DNA of 64,000 nucleotides from Delphinus delphis (GCF_949987515.2 NC_082687.1:122431838-122495837), one strand, 5' to 3'; counted from the stretch's first letter, positions 1 through 13,429 are shown. Numbers and translations are program-made. Notes: a model not told the origin generated them from the letters alone.

Positions 1-1181
1 CTGCTGAACTGGTGAACTAGTGATAAGGTTGCTATAGTGGACTCACATGAGCTAAATTTTTCATGAAAGTAGATAGAAAATATTAACATCAATAACGATT
101 TTCAAAAATCCCACTTAGTGTTGCTCAGAGAATGGAAGGTGCTTTATCATCTTCTTTATGGTTCTTCTGCATACATCCTCTCACATCCTCTCACATCGTC
201 TTCACCATCATCGCCACACTCAGCAAAATATACAGATAATTTTTGCATTCATATATTTAAGAAAGCTTAGCATTAAAAATTATGGTAGATTTTAGTTTAG
301 ATGAAAGAAAAGCCACGTATTGTTTAGCAACATTTCCTCTCAAATGATAATCGTAAAATTGAATTTCTCCAGTAGTCATTTGTGGTACTGTGTGATTCTT
401 ATCCTCTAATGGCCACGGACTTGGCGGTCTGGGGGACATTTGTGCCGGAAGACAAAAGCACCTCATCAGCACCTCTGGTTCATCTACTTTTAGGACTGAC
501 CATCAGAGCTCAGGCTGGCTAGGAATGGGTAGCTTCCGGACATCTCAAACAGATTTCCTCATAACTCACTTTTGTTTTGTAGGTTTGAGGGTAGCAGCTA
601 ACATATCGACAAAGCAAACCTATGTTCACTAGAAACTTCGCAGGGGCTACCAATGCTGGCTGCTACTTCATCTTGCTGGAAATTCTTAGCCTTTTTTCCT
701 TCTTAAAGTATCAGGAACCTGATTAATGACAGGGCAGTTACTGCCCGATGAAAGTAAATGGCTAAAGACCTATGGCTGGCAACATTCAGAATGATTTAGA
801 TTACAGTGCATCCACAGGGCCTAAATGCTAATTTGGCACTAATTTGTGTTTAAAATCTTAATAAGATTTTTAAAATTCTTTAAGAAATCCTGGAAGAGAA
901 GCAGAAAACTAAACAATCCCATAAAGTAAAGCATTACAGTAGAACACAGGAACTGACAGTTGTGGCGGCAGAGTGTGAAAAATAAAACTCATTTAAATTC
1001 TGTTTGTTTACAAGTTTGCATTGCATTGCTTAAACTCTAGGCTCATGTTGTTAAAATTCTGTGAAGAAAAAAATATAGGCTGGATTATCTGGGCCAGCGC
1101 TTATTATTTTCAGGGTTCTGCCTTGTTCTCATGCATATACTCTCGTTTTGTGGGGTTTTGTTGTTACTGTTTTGGGGATTT
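1..1181. other. Unassigned AT-rich sequence
   Basis: No gene, RNA gene or repeat family was recognised. The short open frames lack coding character and splice context. A small direct duplication of a CATCCTCTCA-like unit lies near 173-200. Confidence 0.5.
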
Positions 1182-1188
1182 CTTTTTC

Positions 1189-1393
1189 TTTTTTTTTTTT
1201 TTTGGTACGCGGGCCTCTCACTGTTGTGGCCTCTCCCGTTGCGGAGCACAGGCTCCGGACGCGCAGGCTCAGCAGCCATGGCTCACGGGCCCAGCCGCTC
1301 CGCGGCATGTGGGATCTTCCCGGACCGGGGCACGGACCCGTGTCCCCTGCATCGGTAGGCGGACTCTCAACCACTGTGCCACCAGGGAAGCCC
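1189..1393 (-). mobile_element. CHR-type tRNA-derived SINE (cetacean)
   Basis: The reverse strand starts GGGCTTCCCTGGTGGC at 1393 and carries a tRNA-like head with an A-box-like element (TGGCACAGTGG) and a B-box region near 1335-1350, where GGTTCG has become GGTCCG. A GC-rich body (CCGCGGAGCGGCTGGGCCCG) follows, then an A tail seen as a T run at 1189-1203. It matches the copies at 18.8, 24.0, 35.7 and 58.7 kb almost throughout. SINEs of this kind are transcribed by RNA polymerase III and moved by L1 enzymes. I could not find a target-site duplication, so this copy's flanks may have been altered. The short frames across it are products of the repeat, not genes. Confidence 0.93.
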
Positions 1394-3239
1394 TGTCTGC
1401 AATCTTTACATTCAGGCAAGGGTAGATTATTTCTTCAAAATAATGTGATTAACTTCTTTACATAATGTTTAGCAATAAAACAAAAATCCCATTTTTTGTC
1501 TTTTGAGAAGTTAGCACTGCATGTGGGGAGTGATAAAGGAAATACAATGTTCTCCTTCTTAAATCACAGAATCAGGAGACTGGGGGCATAAACAACTGAG
1601 GGAAAAATCTCAGTAGAGTGGTTTCCTTCTCTGCTAGAATTATATGCATCTCTGTAATTCATCAGTTGGCAACATTTTATAAGACAACATTCTGGAAGTC
1701 AGTGAATGCATCTGGATTAATAATGTCTAGAGTCTAAATAGAATTTACAAGACAGATTAAACCTGGAGACATGATGTTAGGTAAAGAGAGTTGAGAAGAA
1801 GGTAAAATGAATGTGAATTCTGACAAGTGATTATGGGAAAAGCTCCTTTAAAGAAAGGATCAGCAACACAGTTTAATGGTTGAACACCAAGGGGAAAACC
1901 CGAGTGCTGATTTTATGTTCAGAGAAATTATGTTAGAAAAGTGTGGCTAAAATTAAATTTATATTTTTATTCTAACCTCCTATTTTTTTCCCTTAGTTCT
2001 ATCATTAAAGGAATAAAAATGGAGAGTGACACTTCTTGTTCTTGGGCTTGGAATTCAGCCTAAAATGAATTCCATTCTGCATTCTTGATTAACATTCACT
2101 CATCTATTTTTGCAGTCTTTGAATATGGGAAGAAAGAGATTTTTCAGATTCACACCATATAACTCATGTAACTAAAAAATAGCTTTCTGTTCATGCTTCA
2201 GGCCTGACAGACAGGTAATAAAGAATACAAGCTTGGCCTTCTTTGAAGAAACTTTGTATTGAGAAAACAAATTATGACACTTTCTAAATTTTTAAGAAAC
2301 ACTGCCATAGAATCCAAGCATATGCCTTATAATAAAGTATAGGATATTCCATGTTTAATTCCTATTAAATTTATTAAGACATACCTGGGATGTCAGCAGC
2401 TGTGCATTCCTGAAAATCTTTGTGGTCTGAAAAGTCATACACAAAAATATCAGAGCCTATGATAAAAATAGGACTTGGGGAAAGACTTCCCCAAATCCAT
2501 GCAACTCTGTAACCAAGGCAACAATAAAAATAATAATCATGTCATGAAATAACTTAGCCCAGGGATGCTACCTTAGGGATATCAAATAGGTACAAAAACA
2601 ATAAAGTAGAAATGTGGGTTTGGGGGCCACTGAGATGATGCAGATATAAGCGAAGGTCTGTATTCTTGGATGAAGAGCAACCTGCAGAGAGAGCCATGCC
2701 AAGCTCAGGAGCGCGGCTCTGGGATCAGAGTCCCAGGGCAGCAGTTGGTTGCTAATTTTCTTATAATACAGCTAAAAATGTTCTTACCTGTGCAGTAGTC
2801 AAGCTAAGAGTTTTTCCCTTTTCTAACAAAGATTGTCATTCTATTCTTGCTATACCAGTCTCTCTTATCTAGGAAAATTTGTTTATGAAATTACTCAACT
2901 TCATATTACACTGATGTCATCTCTCCTACTTACCAATCATGTATGAGCTCACTTGTGTTAAAGAAATATGTATTGTCCCAGATCAACGATAGGCATCTGA
3001 GGAGATTTCTCTATGTGCCCATTACTTAATTGAGTTGTGATGTCCATGTCTATATCTTTCTTCCTCTATTTTATTATCCTGGTGTGGCCATTAAGAACCC
3101 CTCACATATCTCTCTACATATGTGTCATATATTTTTTTCCTAAATCTAATGCTAAAGACAAGCATTATGTAAATTTCCACTTTCCATAGCTGTCTCTCTG
3201 GGTGCCTTGTAGCTGTTCAGAGGTAGAGAAAGATCATGA
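1394..3239. other. Unassigned sequence
   Basis: No gene or assignable repeat was seen. A small hairpin (GGGGAAAGACTTCCCC) lies near 2477-2492. Base composition is uniform and AT-rich. Confidence 0.45.
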
Positions 3240-3830
3240 AATAAATGTGAAGTAGAAGCCACCAGAGAGCTGGGAGGATGACCCAGAGTGTTCAGGGACA
3301 TGGAAGGCCAGGCAAGAGCATGTGGCAGAAGGACGAGAGGTCAACAGCCTCAGACACAGCCCGGAGTTCATGGAAGGAATGGCTGATGGAGACACAGTCT
3401 TCGTATTTAACAGTAATGAACTTGTTGGTGGCTTTAACAGCTTCAGTGGAGCTAGGGTAGCCAGAAATCAGATTTCAAGAGTTTGAAGACTCAACTCGGG
3501 GAAACATGTAGAGAAAGAGAGTGTAAATGACTCTTTCATGAAATTTGATTACAAAAGAGAAGAGAAAATTAGGTCAGTAGCTGGAGGAGGATGGGGCTTT
3601 GGTTGTTTGTTTTATTGTGAAAAAAATCAAATGTTTAAATGCTGTTGTGGTGGATGGGGATACAGAACATAGACTAGAAAATGAGTCTATTGTAGAGCAT
3701 GGTCTCAAAGAAGACAGAAGTTGGACAACAGAGGTGTAGAAGCAAGGTGGGCAAATTTACATTGTAATCGGAGAGAAAAGGAAATGACAGCTGCACACGA
3801 GTAAGGTGGACATTAGAAGAGGGAAGTTGA
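3240..3830 (-). mobile_element. L2 LINE relic (RT region)
   Basis: Read on the minus strand, this resembles the reverse-transcriptase region of the ancient L2 (CR1-clade) LINE. Diagnostic stretches on the plus strand are the CTTCAGTGGAGCTAGGG-like run near 3438, GACTCTTTCATGAAATTTG near 3530 and GTCAGTAGCTGGAGGAGGAT near 3572, spaced as in L2. It carries many indels and no usable frame. Fossils of this age are shared across mammals. Confidence 0.72.
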
Positions 3831-4269
3831 AAAAGTTTTTGTTTAATGTTCTCTATTTTCTCTGAAGCAAAAGAGAAAAGAAATTTACAGTGTTGGATGT
3901 CTGTAATTGCTGCTGTCGAGGACAAGAAAAAGTTGCAAAGTCTCCCCAGAAAGCAGAGAAGGACCATAAGATGAAGGGTCCCTTTTCCCCATCATTTCTG
4001 GAACTCAGTCTGAACTGACCCATGTGTGACACCCATGCTTGGGAAGACAACTCAAGACCTATGTGCTCCAGGAGAGAGGTCCCTTCCCCTGTGTAATCCT
4101 GATGAGATCTACCCAGTCCAGATTTGGTTCTTGTTAGACTCTTGAGGAAAACAATTCTGTAAACCTTCTCAACAGCTCTTCTGTGCATCTTTCACATGGG
4201 TAAAGTAGGAAGAAGATGGCTTTGGCATGAGGCAGATGCAGATTGGCCTCTTGGCTTCATGGCTTCTTA
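3831..4269. other. Unassigned sequence
   Basis: No gene or clear repeat was seen. The antisense frames of about 100 codons here show no conserved domain, start context or splice signals and are taken as chance. Confidence 0.45.
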
Positions 4270-4425
4270 ATGGAATAGCGTGGATTTCATTCTCTGGATT
4301 TCTTTTAATTTCTACACAAAGGAGGGTTAAACATCTACCTTTCACTGTTGTTACAAGGATTAAACGAGGCAGTAAGTGCAAATTTCCTGGCACAGAGTAG
4401 ATACTCAGCAAATAAAGTTTCACTT
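4270..4425 (+). mobile_element. MIR SINE fragment
   Basis: This matches the 3' half of the MIR consensus: a run corresponding to aggattaaacgag...ctggcacagagtagatactcagcaaataaa. The order (core, then LINE-like tail with CTGGCACA and TCAGCAAATAAA) is as in MIR. The 5' tRNA-like part is too eroded to define. Confidence 0.72.
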
Positions 4426-4428
4426 CCT

Positions 4429-4872
4429 TCTGTAGTTAAATAGTGCTTCTAGACTTTGTTAGCTTAATAGGAGAGGAAATGACTAGGTTGAGAATTTGGA
4501 ACAAGACTCTGCCAACATTAAAAACTTTTCCTTGCTTTTCATCATTAAATTGTCAAATAACATTCATGGAAGAGATTTGCGTTATGTATTTAGGTTTCTC
4601 AAGTTAATAATAAGTGTATGTTTAAGAAAGAAGAGACATTCTAGTGCCTGCTAAACCCTGACAAGTTGGCATTAATGCCAGAAAAAAAAAAAAAGAAAGA
4701 AACCTAACAGTTCTGATAGGGATAAAGATGACTCATACTTATTTTTTTTTTCAGATTTCAACAGAATCATTCAGGCAGATTAGATAATGGCTTATAAGAT
4801 GAGATAAAACTCTATCATTGACAAAAAGTTCCTCACAGTTAAATCCCAGAGTTTTCCTTGTTTATTTTAGGT
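4429..4872. other. Unassigned sequence with A and T tracts
   Basis: No gene or repeat family was recognised. Short A and T tracts at about 4682-4695 and 4742-4752 are simple-sequence noise. Confidence 0.45.
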
Positions 4873-4873
4873 A

Positions 4874-5102
4874 CAGATGACCCTTGAACAACGAGGGGAC
4901 TGGGGGAGCACCAACCCTCTAAGCAGTGGAAAATCTGTATATAGCTTTAGGGTCGGCCCTCCTTGTCTGTGCTTCCATATCTGCCAATGCAACACACTGC
5001 AGATTCAACCAAACTCATATTCTCTACTAGGTATTTAGTGGAAAAAAATCTGCGTGGAAGTAGACCCACCCGGTTCAAATCCGTGTTGTTCCAGGGTCAA
5101 CA
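4874..5102. mobile_element. Tigger-like DNA transposon relic (non-autonomous)
   Basis: The left end reads CAGATGACCCTTGAACAAC just after a TA at 4872-4873. The right end, on the other strand, reads TTGACCCTGGAACAACACG near 5082-5101, so the two ends are inverted copies differing at a few positions. This end sequence and TA target preference are typical of the pogo/Tigger group of mammalian cut-and-paste elements. The interior is about 200 bp with no transposase frame, so it is a MITE-like derivative. The exact subfamily is not determined. Confidence 0.7.
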
Positions 5103-6924
5103 CTACTAGGTAAAATTTGATGGTCTCTTCAGACACAGATACTTTTGGGGATCCACTATCAAGCAAATAAAATGCCAACTAGAAGACATAAGATAGAGGC
5201 CCCCAGAAGGTGTTTGCTTCATTTCACATTTTAGCAGGTGCCATAGGGCCTGTTTCAATGGATAGAATTATAGCTCAAGAACGTTAAATTCTTAAAGCAG
5301 TTTTAGCCCCAAGTCACAGTAGCGTATACATGTCTGTATTTACACACATACACATACAACATTTTAGAGAGTTTACTAGCTATTTTTCCATTTTGCTGGC
5401 AATTTATATTTGTTCATGAGCTTTCAGAAATAAGACCTCAGTTTTGTTTGTTGCTGCTTTTGCTGAATAGCAAATGCACTTCCACGGAAACAGAAGTAAG
5501 ACTCAACCTGCCTATCTCGGTTACTTTAGTGGACTACTTACTTTAGTTACTCTGCTTTTTCACTCTAAGAAATATTTTTAAATCATTGGAGAAATCAACA
5601 TACAAATATAAACAAGGCTCCGACTACCAAAGAATGGCTACAGACGTGAAGCTTGGCCTCATGAACACCTCCCCTGAATAAAGGGATGATTGATCTCATC
5701 CTGATACTTGGTGCTCCCAGCCTGAGAATTATTTTATTTGTGCTGTGATGAACCGTGGGAGTGTGGTACCATCTGCCTCAAGGACAGTGTTTCCAGGATG
5801 GGATAGAGACAAAGGTCTATTATCATCTTTTAACATTTTATAAAATGCTTTGACAGGTCAATCCTGTGAAATAACTTCAAGCTCGGAAAAGATGAACTTT
5901 TCAGATGATAAACATCTGGTTCCTTCTTTCATGTTTATCAGAATCTTTTCCAAGAGATTTGCTATACCTGAGTTTTTATCACACATTTTATAACAATGAT
6001 ATTAAGGTACATAGCATAGACATGCTTAAAAGACCTTTTTAAAACATATAAGATTTATCAGATGAGAAACACTATAGTTTACATACCAATGATTTGGAAC
6101 AGAGCACATGATATAATAAAATGGATCTTTTGGACAAATTGTAAAACTTCAGATGATGAAACTTATTGCTAACTTGCAATTTACGGTGAAAATACAATGG
6201 AAGATACACAAGTTATACTGAGGGATAAAAGAAAATAAATGAGAGTAAGAGACAGGAGTAAGGCTTTGAACCTTTAATGGCAGTTTAAGAAGACTCAGAA
6301 AGGCCATTAGAGGCTGTTTTTAATACCTCACACTGACCCAGAGCTAGCGATGGTAGAAAAGCCTTAAATTATTACTCAAACGGGTAAATGAGAGTCACTC
6401 TAAATAAAAGAGAAGTAGATGGTTTAATTTAGAATTTATTTCTATTCCCTGATGTCAGTAAAAAGCTCCTGCAATCAAAACAGTGACAAATTAGATTTCT
6501 GACAACTTTTAACGGTTTTAGATGTTGAGGTCACACTTTATTATCTCTAACTGCACCTTAAAATGTATTGCTTTATTTCCTTAACACTTGTGTAGGATTG
6601 TTTTTTCTTTTTTCATATAGGAGAATACCACTTAGGATGCTAATGAAACAGTTCAGTTGAGAAATGATAGCTCTGAATTAAAGAAGTAACAATGAGAGTG
6701 GAGAAAAGGGACTGACTGAAGAAATGTCCATATATTTATCAAAGATATGTATGTAATTAATTGGATATTGAAGGCAAAGGAGAAAAAAGTCGTGAAAGTG
6801 ACTTACAGTCTTTTTGTTTGGATGAGTCATGAATAAATGGCAAAGCCTTTCACTGAGACTGGGTATAAAACACAACAGGAAGATTTGGAAGAAAAATATG
6901 AACTTCATTTTGTAATGTTTATTA
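5103..6924. other. Unassigned sequence
   Basis: No gene, RNA gene or assignable repeat was recognised. The region is AT-rich and unique-looking. Confidence 0.45.
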
Positions 6925-7680
6925 TAAATTGCTCACTTGGTGGGATATCAAATAGTCTGCCAAACATATAGATTTGGAGCTTAGGAGGTGAGCTGGAGCT
7001 AACGATTTGGCCATCTCATGAGTGAAAATCTGGTAGTTGAAGTCACAACAATAAATCGGGTTGCTCACAGAAAATAAGTAGCATGAGAGAAGGACAAAGA
7101 TAAAACTGTGAAAAATAGCAAAAATTAAAGAGCAGCAGAGGAAATGAAGACAAGAAGGAAACACCTAGAGCACTGGTCTTATTAAGTTGGAGGGTCAGTA
7201 TAGTTTAGAGAAAATAAAGGAGGCCAAGACTTTAAAATGTGAGAAGTGACTACCACTGAACAAAGCCATAGAATGAATAAATCCCTATTGGATTTTGCAG
7301 TTAAGAAAGTATCAGCGGTGATCTTAGAGTGAGTGGTTTACATAGGGTGGTGTTAAACTTGAACTGATTATGAGGGGATTAAGTGGAGACATAGACTTAT
7401 TTTAGCACAGAGAGTGCTATTTAGACACAGAGAGTGGATTCTAGCTGGAGGGAGTAAAGGACCCAGGGAGATTTCTTTCTTTTAAGTTTAAGAGAGTTGA
7501 ACTTATTTAAATAGAAAAGGGAATAACCAGTAGAGAAGGAAAGGATGAAGTATAAAACAAAGAATGGTAAATGATAGAGGTGAAATTTTGGAGCAGACCA
7601 GATATGATAAGATCCGGCACAAAGGTGAAAGAATTAGATTGGACAGAAGGAGAGCTACATTTTTCCCTCAGAAGAAAAAA
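6925..7680 (-). mobile_element. L2 LINE relic (RT region)
   Basis: On the plus strand this reads like the complement of the L2 reverse-transcriptase region in collinear order: AGATTTGGAGCTTAGGAG near 6970, an ATTGGATTTTGCAGTTAAGAAAG run near 7288 and the GCAGACCAGATATGATAAGA region near 7593. It is strongly diverged and full of indels, and no frame survives. The short frames here are by-products. Confidence 0.7.
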
Positions 7681-7690
7681 CAGATGCATC

Positions 7691-8021
7691 CTTCTACAAC
7701 AACTACTCCAATTCCTTTTATTTTTGATGGATAAGGTTACTGCTTATGCACCTCTAAACTCAGAGGGATAAACTATTAAACACTCAATAGATGATGGTAA
7801 ATAAATTCAGTCATGCTAATCAACAGTCTCCAGGTAAGAAGCAGGAAGAGCAAAATCTAGCTGTATCCAGGAGCTTGTGTCCATGAATGCTCTAATTACC
7901 ATCAATTCCATACAGCAACCATAAAACCACAGTGGAAAAGAAAGCTTCAGGCAAGAAGCTGGATGACGCTAGCCATGGAGTCACCCAGCTAATCGTGCCT
8001 CCTGTGAGTCCATGTTCACAG
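7691..8021. other. Unassigned sequence
   Basis: Nothing was recognised apart from the target site of the SINE that follows. Confidence 0.45.
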
Positions 8022-8034
8022 CACAATAACCTCT

Positions 8035-8228
8035 TTTTATTTTTTGATATTTATTTATTTATTTGGTTGCACCAGGTCTTAGTTGCGGCAGGAGGGCTCC
8101 TTAGTTGTGGCATGTGAACTCTTAGTTGCGGCATGCATGTGGGATCTAGTTCCCTGACCAGGGATCAAACCCAGACCCTCTGCTTTGGGAGCACGGAGTC
8201 TCATCTGCTGCACCACCAGGGAAGTCCC
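8035..8228 (-). mobile_element. CHR-family SINE, older subtype
   Basis: The minus strand begins GGGACTTCCCTGGTGGTGCAG and continues into a body of CATGCCGCAACTAAGAGTTC-like units, ending in an (AAAT)n tail (plus-strand ATTT repeats at about 8049-8063). This body differs from the GC-rich CCGCGGAGCGGC body of the young copies, so it is a different subtype. The flanks give a clear target-site duplication: ACAATAACCTCT at 8023-8034 and ACAACAACCTCT at 8229-8240, with one mismatch. Confidence 0.9.
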
Positions 8229-8240
8229 ACAACAACCTCT

Positions 8241-9489
8241 CTACGCCTTTCTGCAAGTGATTTCCCAATGGTCATGTTATTCCTTTCCCTGGGTAATTCT
8301 ATTTTCTTTTGTGGCTAGTATGAGCCAGTCCCTGAAAGACTGATCACTACTGGCTACAATATTAAAAAGTATGGTTCTGGACTTTAAAGCTTGGGAGAAC
8401 TGAGTCTTGACCAAGATGATTTCATAAAACCCATTGCACCTATGGGTGATCAGCTCCCTCCAAATGCCATTGCTACCATCTTTGATCTCAAATGACATCT
8501 TTTTTCAACCAAGATGTTGATGAAATTATACAAAAGAGGAATATCGTCTACCCATTTCTTTCTAATCCCATGCCTTAAGTTTTCCCTAGTTTGAGTTAAT
8601 GTCTGGGTGTGCTAGGCCTGTGTTTCTTTTCATGGCTGCAGTGTGCCCTATAGCTTGATTATAGCTGTGCATTGGCAATGTTTAATTCAGTCTTTAACAT
8701 GCCTCTCATTTTTTCTTATCCTAGGATGTTTTTTTGACAAGGTAAAATAACTAAGCATAATGTCTTTATTTCTCTTTCAAAACTGAGGGAATAAAACAAA
8801 GATTCAGTCATGACCAGAGGCCCTCTAGTCCACAGAAATTTGATTTATTTGATGATGTGAAAGCCTAGCTTTTATAGTTCAGTTACAGGTATGGTTGGAA
8901 TCCAAGTATGAAAATTGTATTTTGTAAGTCTTATAAATACTAGAATGATAAATTAAGTGCAGGGTAAGTAAGAACTGAAAATGCCAGCAAGAACAGAGAA
9001 ACTGTTCAGTGATTTTTAAGAAAGGGAAAGGAAATTTAACTTCTAAGGGATTGCTGATGCTTTCTGAATAGAAGATTGATGAGCATCAAGATGCTATCTT
9101 TTTCTCTAACTTATATCTGAGGTTCTTTTTTTGCCCTCACAGATGTTGGTTAAATTTGTTACTTTTCATTCATTTGTACCTTTAGTTCAGAGTTTATTAT
9201 CTCCTTATGGCAATTGCTTGAAGGATGGCAACATTTGATACCTGTGTGGGATATAACCATAGCACCCATTTTGGTGATTCTCAATTTAGAGACAGATGGC
9301 ATTTAGCGGCAGCAACTGTGGAAAGAGAGAAATTTTGTATAACTGTCAAAGTTCACCATACTTGAAACCAAGGTGTTGATTGTATATCTCGCAGCTCTCT
9401 CTTCACATAAGTAACTCTGAAAAACAATAAGGGTTGGTGGTGTAGGCATCTCACATAGTATATCCTGGTTCAAAGTTTAGATAGAGCTA

Positions 9490-9490
<1 letters not shown>
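8241..9490. other. Unassigned sequence
   Basis: No gene or assignable repeat was seen. Confidence 0.45.

Positions 9491-9533
<43 letters not shown>
9491..9533. repeat. (CA)n microsatellite
   Basis: About 21 uninterrupted CA units. It is likely length-polymorphic. Confidence 0.98.
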
Positions 9534-9534
<1 letters not shown>

Positions 9535-11820
9535 ACTACGCACGTGCATGCAACAGGAAGAAAATTTCCATTTAGAGTCAGGATTCGTCAACTGTTAACA
9601 TAAAGAGAGGCAAAAGAAAGAATCTTTAAATGAATAAAACATATCGATTTATTTAGCTCTCCTTTGTAAGCACTGATCTTTCGTTGCTGATAGATGGGTG
9701 ATGCTTAAATTTTATACCACGTTTTTTTCTGGAAATCTTTATGTCAATGTTGAGGAGTAAAGAGAGGAAATAGAAATTTAATAGGGCCAGATTGTGGGAA
9801 GCTGAGAGAAGAGTTTGATGTTTATTTCATAAGCAATAGGGAAACTGTACTTTCTTAAATGCGAATGTAACATGAAAGCCTGAATTGTTTTAAGAAAAGG
9901 ATTATATCAATAGTTAAATTCCTTGTGTTCACAGGACTCACCCCTGAGAAGAAGTAACCAAATATTTGTTAGTAACAATATAACATTAATGTCAAGACCT
10001 GCCATATGTCACAGTTCTAAGGCTTATGAAATTTGAATTGGACAAAAGAGCGAGCTTGCCTCGGGCTAGTGCTTGGCGTTGGTGAGAGTGGTTGAGATAC
10101 CAAAACCCAGTGTTCACCCCCAGCCAACACCCCAGATTCAGTGTGTGTGTTTTTGTTTGTTGGCATGCTTGCTTTTTTTCTGCCCTTTTATTTAAGTTAT
10201 TTAAGTTGGGCTTAAGCATTTTAAGTAAGTTCATAAAGGGTACCCAAGAATAGGCATTATTCTTACATTCAAAAGTATTTTTGAGCTTCCTTCATTTTTT
10301 CATGTCTCTATGGTATTTTAATGGGCAGCTGTGAGGAGGTGTGACAGGCACTGGCTGACTTCTGTCATCCTAACTCAGGAGTTTTGACAACTCTTGGATT
10401 CTCAATTGGTCTAGTATGTGCAAAGCATTACTTGCCTCCAAGATGGGAGAGGTGAGGACAGGTAGATAACTGTGACATGAGAAATTGAAAGAAACAAAAA
10501 AGAATGATTACTCCAAGAAATAGGTAGTTCAAGATAAAAGCAAACTTTTTCCTTAATAAGCTCTAACCATCAGAAAAGCCCTCCCCTAGAGAAGTGTTTT
10601 GTTATTAACAAAATGCATTTCTTATAGTTACAGTCGACTCTCTTTTTATGTTCGTTATTTGGAGTTTGCAGCAGAAGATTCTGAACTTTAATCATTAATT
10701 TACTTTTCAGGACACCACTTTATCTTTGTTTTGTCCATCCCAAACTTCTAGTACCATGTTTTGCGATTACTGTCAATGGCTCTGTTTTCTATTATTCAAG
10801 TTATAAGGGTGCTAAGAAAATGTATTCGTTATTTTACAGGACAAAAACTCAATTCATAGTTTACTTTGCTTCATGCCGTAATATTTTAGGTAAAGTACAC
10901 AAGCATTACCTTTATATTTTTGTTAATCTCATTTGACTCTTTCCAAAGGGTGTTAGTGTGAGGTTTTCTGACGGCCAGAGCACCATGTAAATATAAAACA
11001 CATCTTCTTGGGCTGGGGTGGGGAGATCTATGTTACTGGACCTACAGGAATATAATACAAAATTACTTTATTGCCTATTGCCCCATAGTGCCCTGCCACC
11101 AATATCTAGACATTTATTGTCCCTTTTGACATCCAAGCAGATGGGTATTACTTACATTTAAAGAGTGTTGTGTATTGCAATGTACATATTGTCAAAATCC
11201 TTATGAAATTAATTTCAGTAAATGTATAGAAATAATAATTTGTTTAAAAAGATTATTTTTAAAGTTTGTATAATTATGTAACACATTTCCTAGCTTGATT
11301 CTCTTGGAATTCAAGCATGCCTCAGAAGACGTGAAGGATGGATGGAGGTCAACCATGGTCTATTTACACAAAAAATGAGACACTTTGTGGGAAGGAAAAG
11401 AGAGGATTGAGAAATCAAAGTTATTTGGGGATAATGGGCCAGAGTTAGTAGAGAAGGATCATTCTAAAAATAGCCTTTTATTCAGACCATCCTCTGATCT
11501 CGTCCCCATAACTCATGCTTGAATGGTACCAAAAGCGAGTGGCAAAAAAATGTATGAGAAATGTCTCAAAAGCAATTAAACTTCCATCTCCATGAGACAT
11601 GAAGAGTGCAAGAGTATCTTCTGCCAGAACAGCTGCCCATGAACTGGGATGGCAGAGAGCATCTTTGGTACAACATTAGCACCTTCACACTGTCCCCATC
11701 AGTTTTCTGGGGACCCGAGTAGGTTTTACTGGGAGTGACGGGAGCTTTGTGGCCTAGTTATGGCTTTTCACATTAGAAGTATTAAAAAACAAAATTTAAC
11801 TGAGTAAAATTTCAACATCG
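9534..11820. other. Unassigned sequence
   Basis: No gene or assignable repeat was seen. The antisense frame near 9992-10234 shows no domain and is regarded as chance. Confidence 0.45.
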
Positions 11821-12166
11821 TGTTGGCTTTATTTTGATAATTCATGAATCAGGCAGCAGCCAGTCTAGCAGTCAGAAAGGAACTCCAAGGACTGTACAAA
11901 GTGAAAGATTTGCAGAGGCAGAAGGAGAGGGAGCAAGGAGGTTACACCAGGCAAAAAGGGAATTCGCTGCGGCAAGGCCACTTTCCTTTAAGGGATGGCA
12001 GGGCCTATTAGACAGATTATCTCACTAGTACTGATCAGGTGATTCCAGTTTGACTGGTTTAAGATTCCCTTTCTGGGAGAGCTGAAACTGTAATTAAGTC
12101 ATGGTTTGCAGACATGGGGCTTAGCATAAGTGACTCTATTTTGGACCTGTTATCTAGTTTTTGACA
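11821..12166 (-). mobile_element. Probable solo LTR fragment
   Basis: The block has the look of an old retroviral-type LTR in antisense. On the minus strand it begins TGTCAAAAACTAG and ends GCCAACA, giving TG...CA termini, and it has a polyadenylation signal AATAAA near the 3' end (plus-strand CTTTATT at about 11827). Composition is higher in GC than its flanks. No target-site duplication could be found, so the ends are tentative and the family is unresolved (MaLR/ERVL-like is my best guess). Confidence 0.45.
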
Positions 12167-13429
12167 GGAACAATAAAAGACAATACTTTTATTGTCTTCC
12201 CAATAATACTTGGGAAGAATTTATGAAGGAAGAATGTTATAATACTTAAAAGGCAGATGGAGACAAAGTCAGTTAAACCTCATATTAGTGTTTTTTTCTT
12301 ACCGTGACTATTATTTTTTCCAGATTAACCTAGCTTGGAAAAGTGTAGTTAATTATTTTATTTAAAAATGTTTTATGTTAATTTTAATGTAGCTTCTTAT
12401 CCCTATGTTCAAATAAGATAGAGATGTAAGATATGTAATCAAAATATTTTCTGTATTATGTAATCGCTAATTCTGTATTACTAATAATTTCAAGGTTAAA
12501 GACGCTAAACACCACATATTATTTTAAAATAATATGCTTCTCAGATGTATTCCTAAAATTGATTCATGGAAACATGCTATATAATACAAGTCTCTGCTCA
12601 ACACGACCCTTGGATAAATACATTTTTAAAATTCACATTCTTTTTTATTAAATGACTCTGGTAATCTGCCTCCAAATAGCTCTCAATCATCTGCACCTCT
12701 TGGCATTCATGCCCAGTTTAGTCCCTCCCCTTTTTTGTGGGCTGGACTAATGACTATCTTCTTTGTTTTTATATTTCATACATACTTTATATTTTATAAT
12801 TATTAATATTTTTGAGTTTGTCTTAGGTTGAATAGAACCTAATTCTATAGTGAATTGATGCTGTTCTTTGTCATCTGGTAGCTAGTATAAAAAAACAAAA
12901 AATTGTATGGATCGTGTAGGTCTGTTTCATGGGACACCAGCAGCATATTAGATGCTCATAGAACAAACACATCCAGTCCCTACCTTGGCCATATATCTAC
13001 GGTCTGAGAAACCAGGAAGAACAAGTACACAGATCGTAACTTTGTGGCAAGAGGAAGTTGGCATCATTAACAGAGCAGAGAATTTTATCTCGTATTTTAA
13101 AGACAAGAAAATATTCTTTTGACCCTTACTTGATTGAAATGGATTTCCTAGAGAACATAAAGGTTCACATGGACTTGTGGGTCAAAGAGTCTTTGGCTGG
13201 CGGGTCTTTGCAAATTGGCATTTCTATTTTTAGAACCTATCCAGACAGGGAACTGACAATGTTCTTTTTATTTCCCTGAACCTGACCTTGGCTTTGTTGG
13301 TGAGTCTGTTAGTCTATCTTATTTACTAAATGTCCACAAGATCAGCACACTAGCCCTACACAGTCAGTTCAAAAATATGGAGAATTTTGTTTGCTGGGGT
13401 TTTAAATATTTTTTTCCACAAAGAAATAA
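12167..13429. other. Mostly unassigned; possible old repeat at 12650-12770
   Basis: The segment around 12650-12770 (CAATCATCTGCACCTCTTGG... GGGCTGGACTAATGAC) feels like a widespread mammalian repeat, but I could not assign it. The rest shows nothing. A 73-codon frame at 13058-13279 has no recognisable domain. Confidence 0.35.

Noticed and set aside
1021..1465. Overlapping frames of 60-134 codons across a SINE (similar sets at 18.7-19.1, 23.8-24.4, 35.6-36.0 and 58.7-59.1 kb)
   Set aside because: They are the GC-rich CHR SINE read in several frames; the same peptides recur at every copy.
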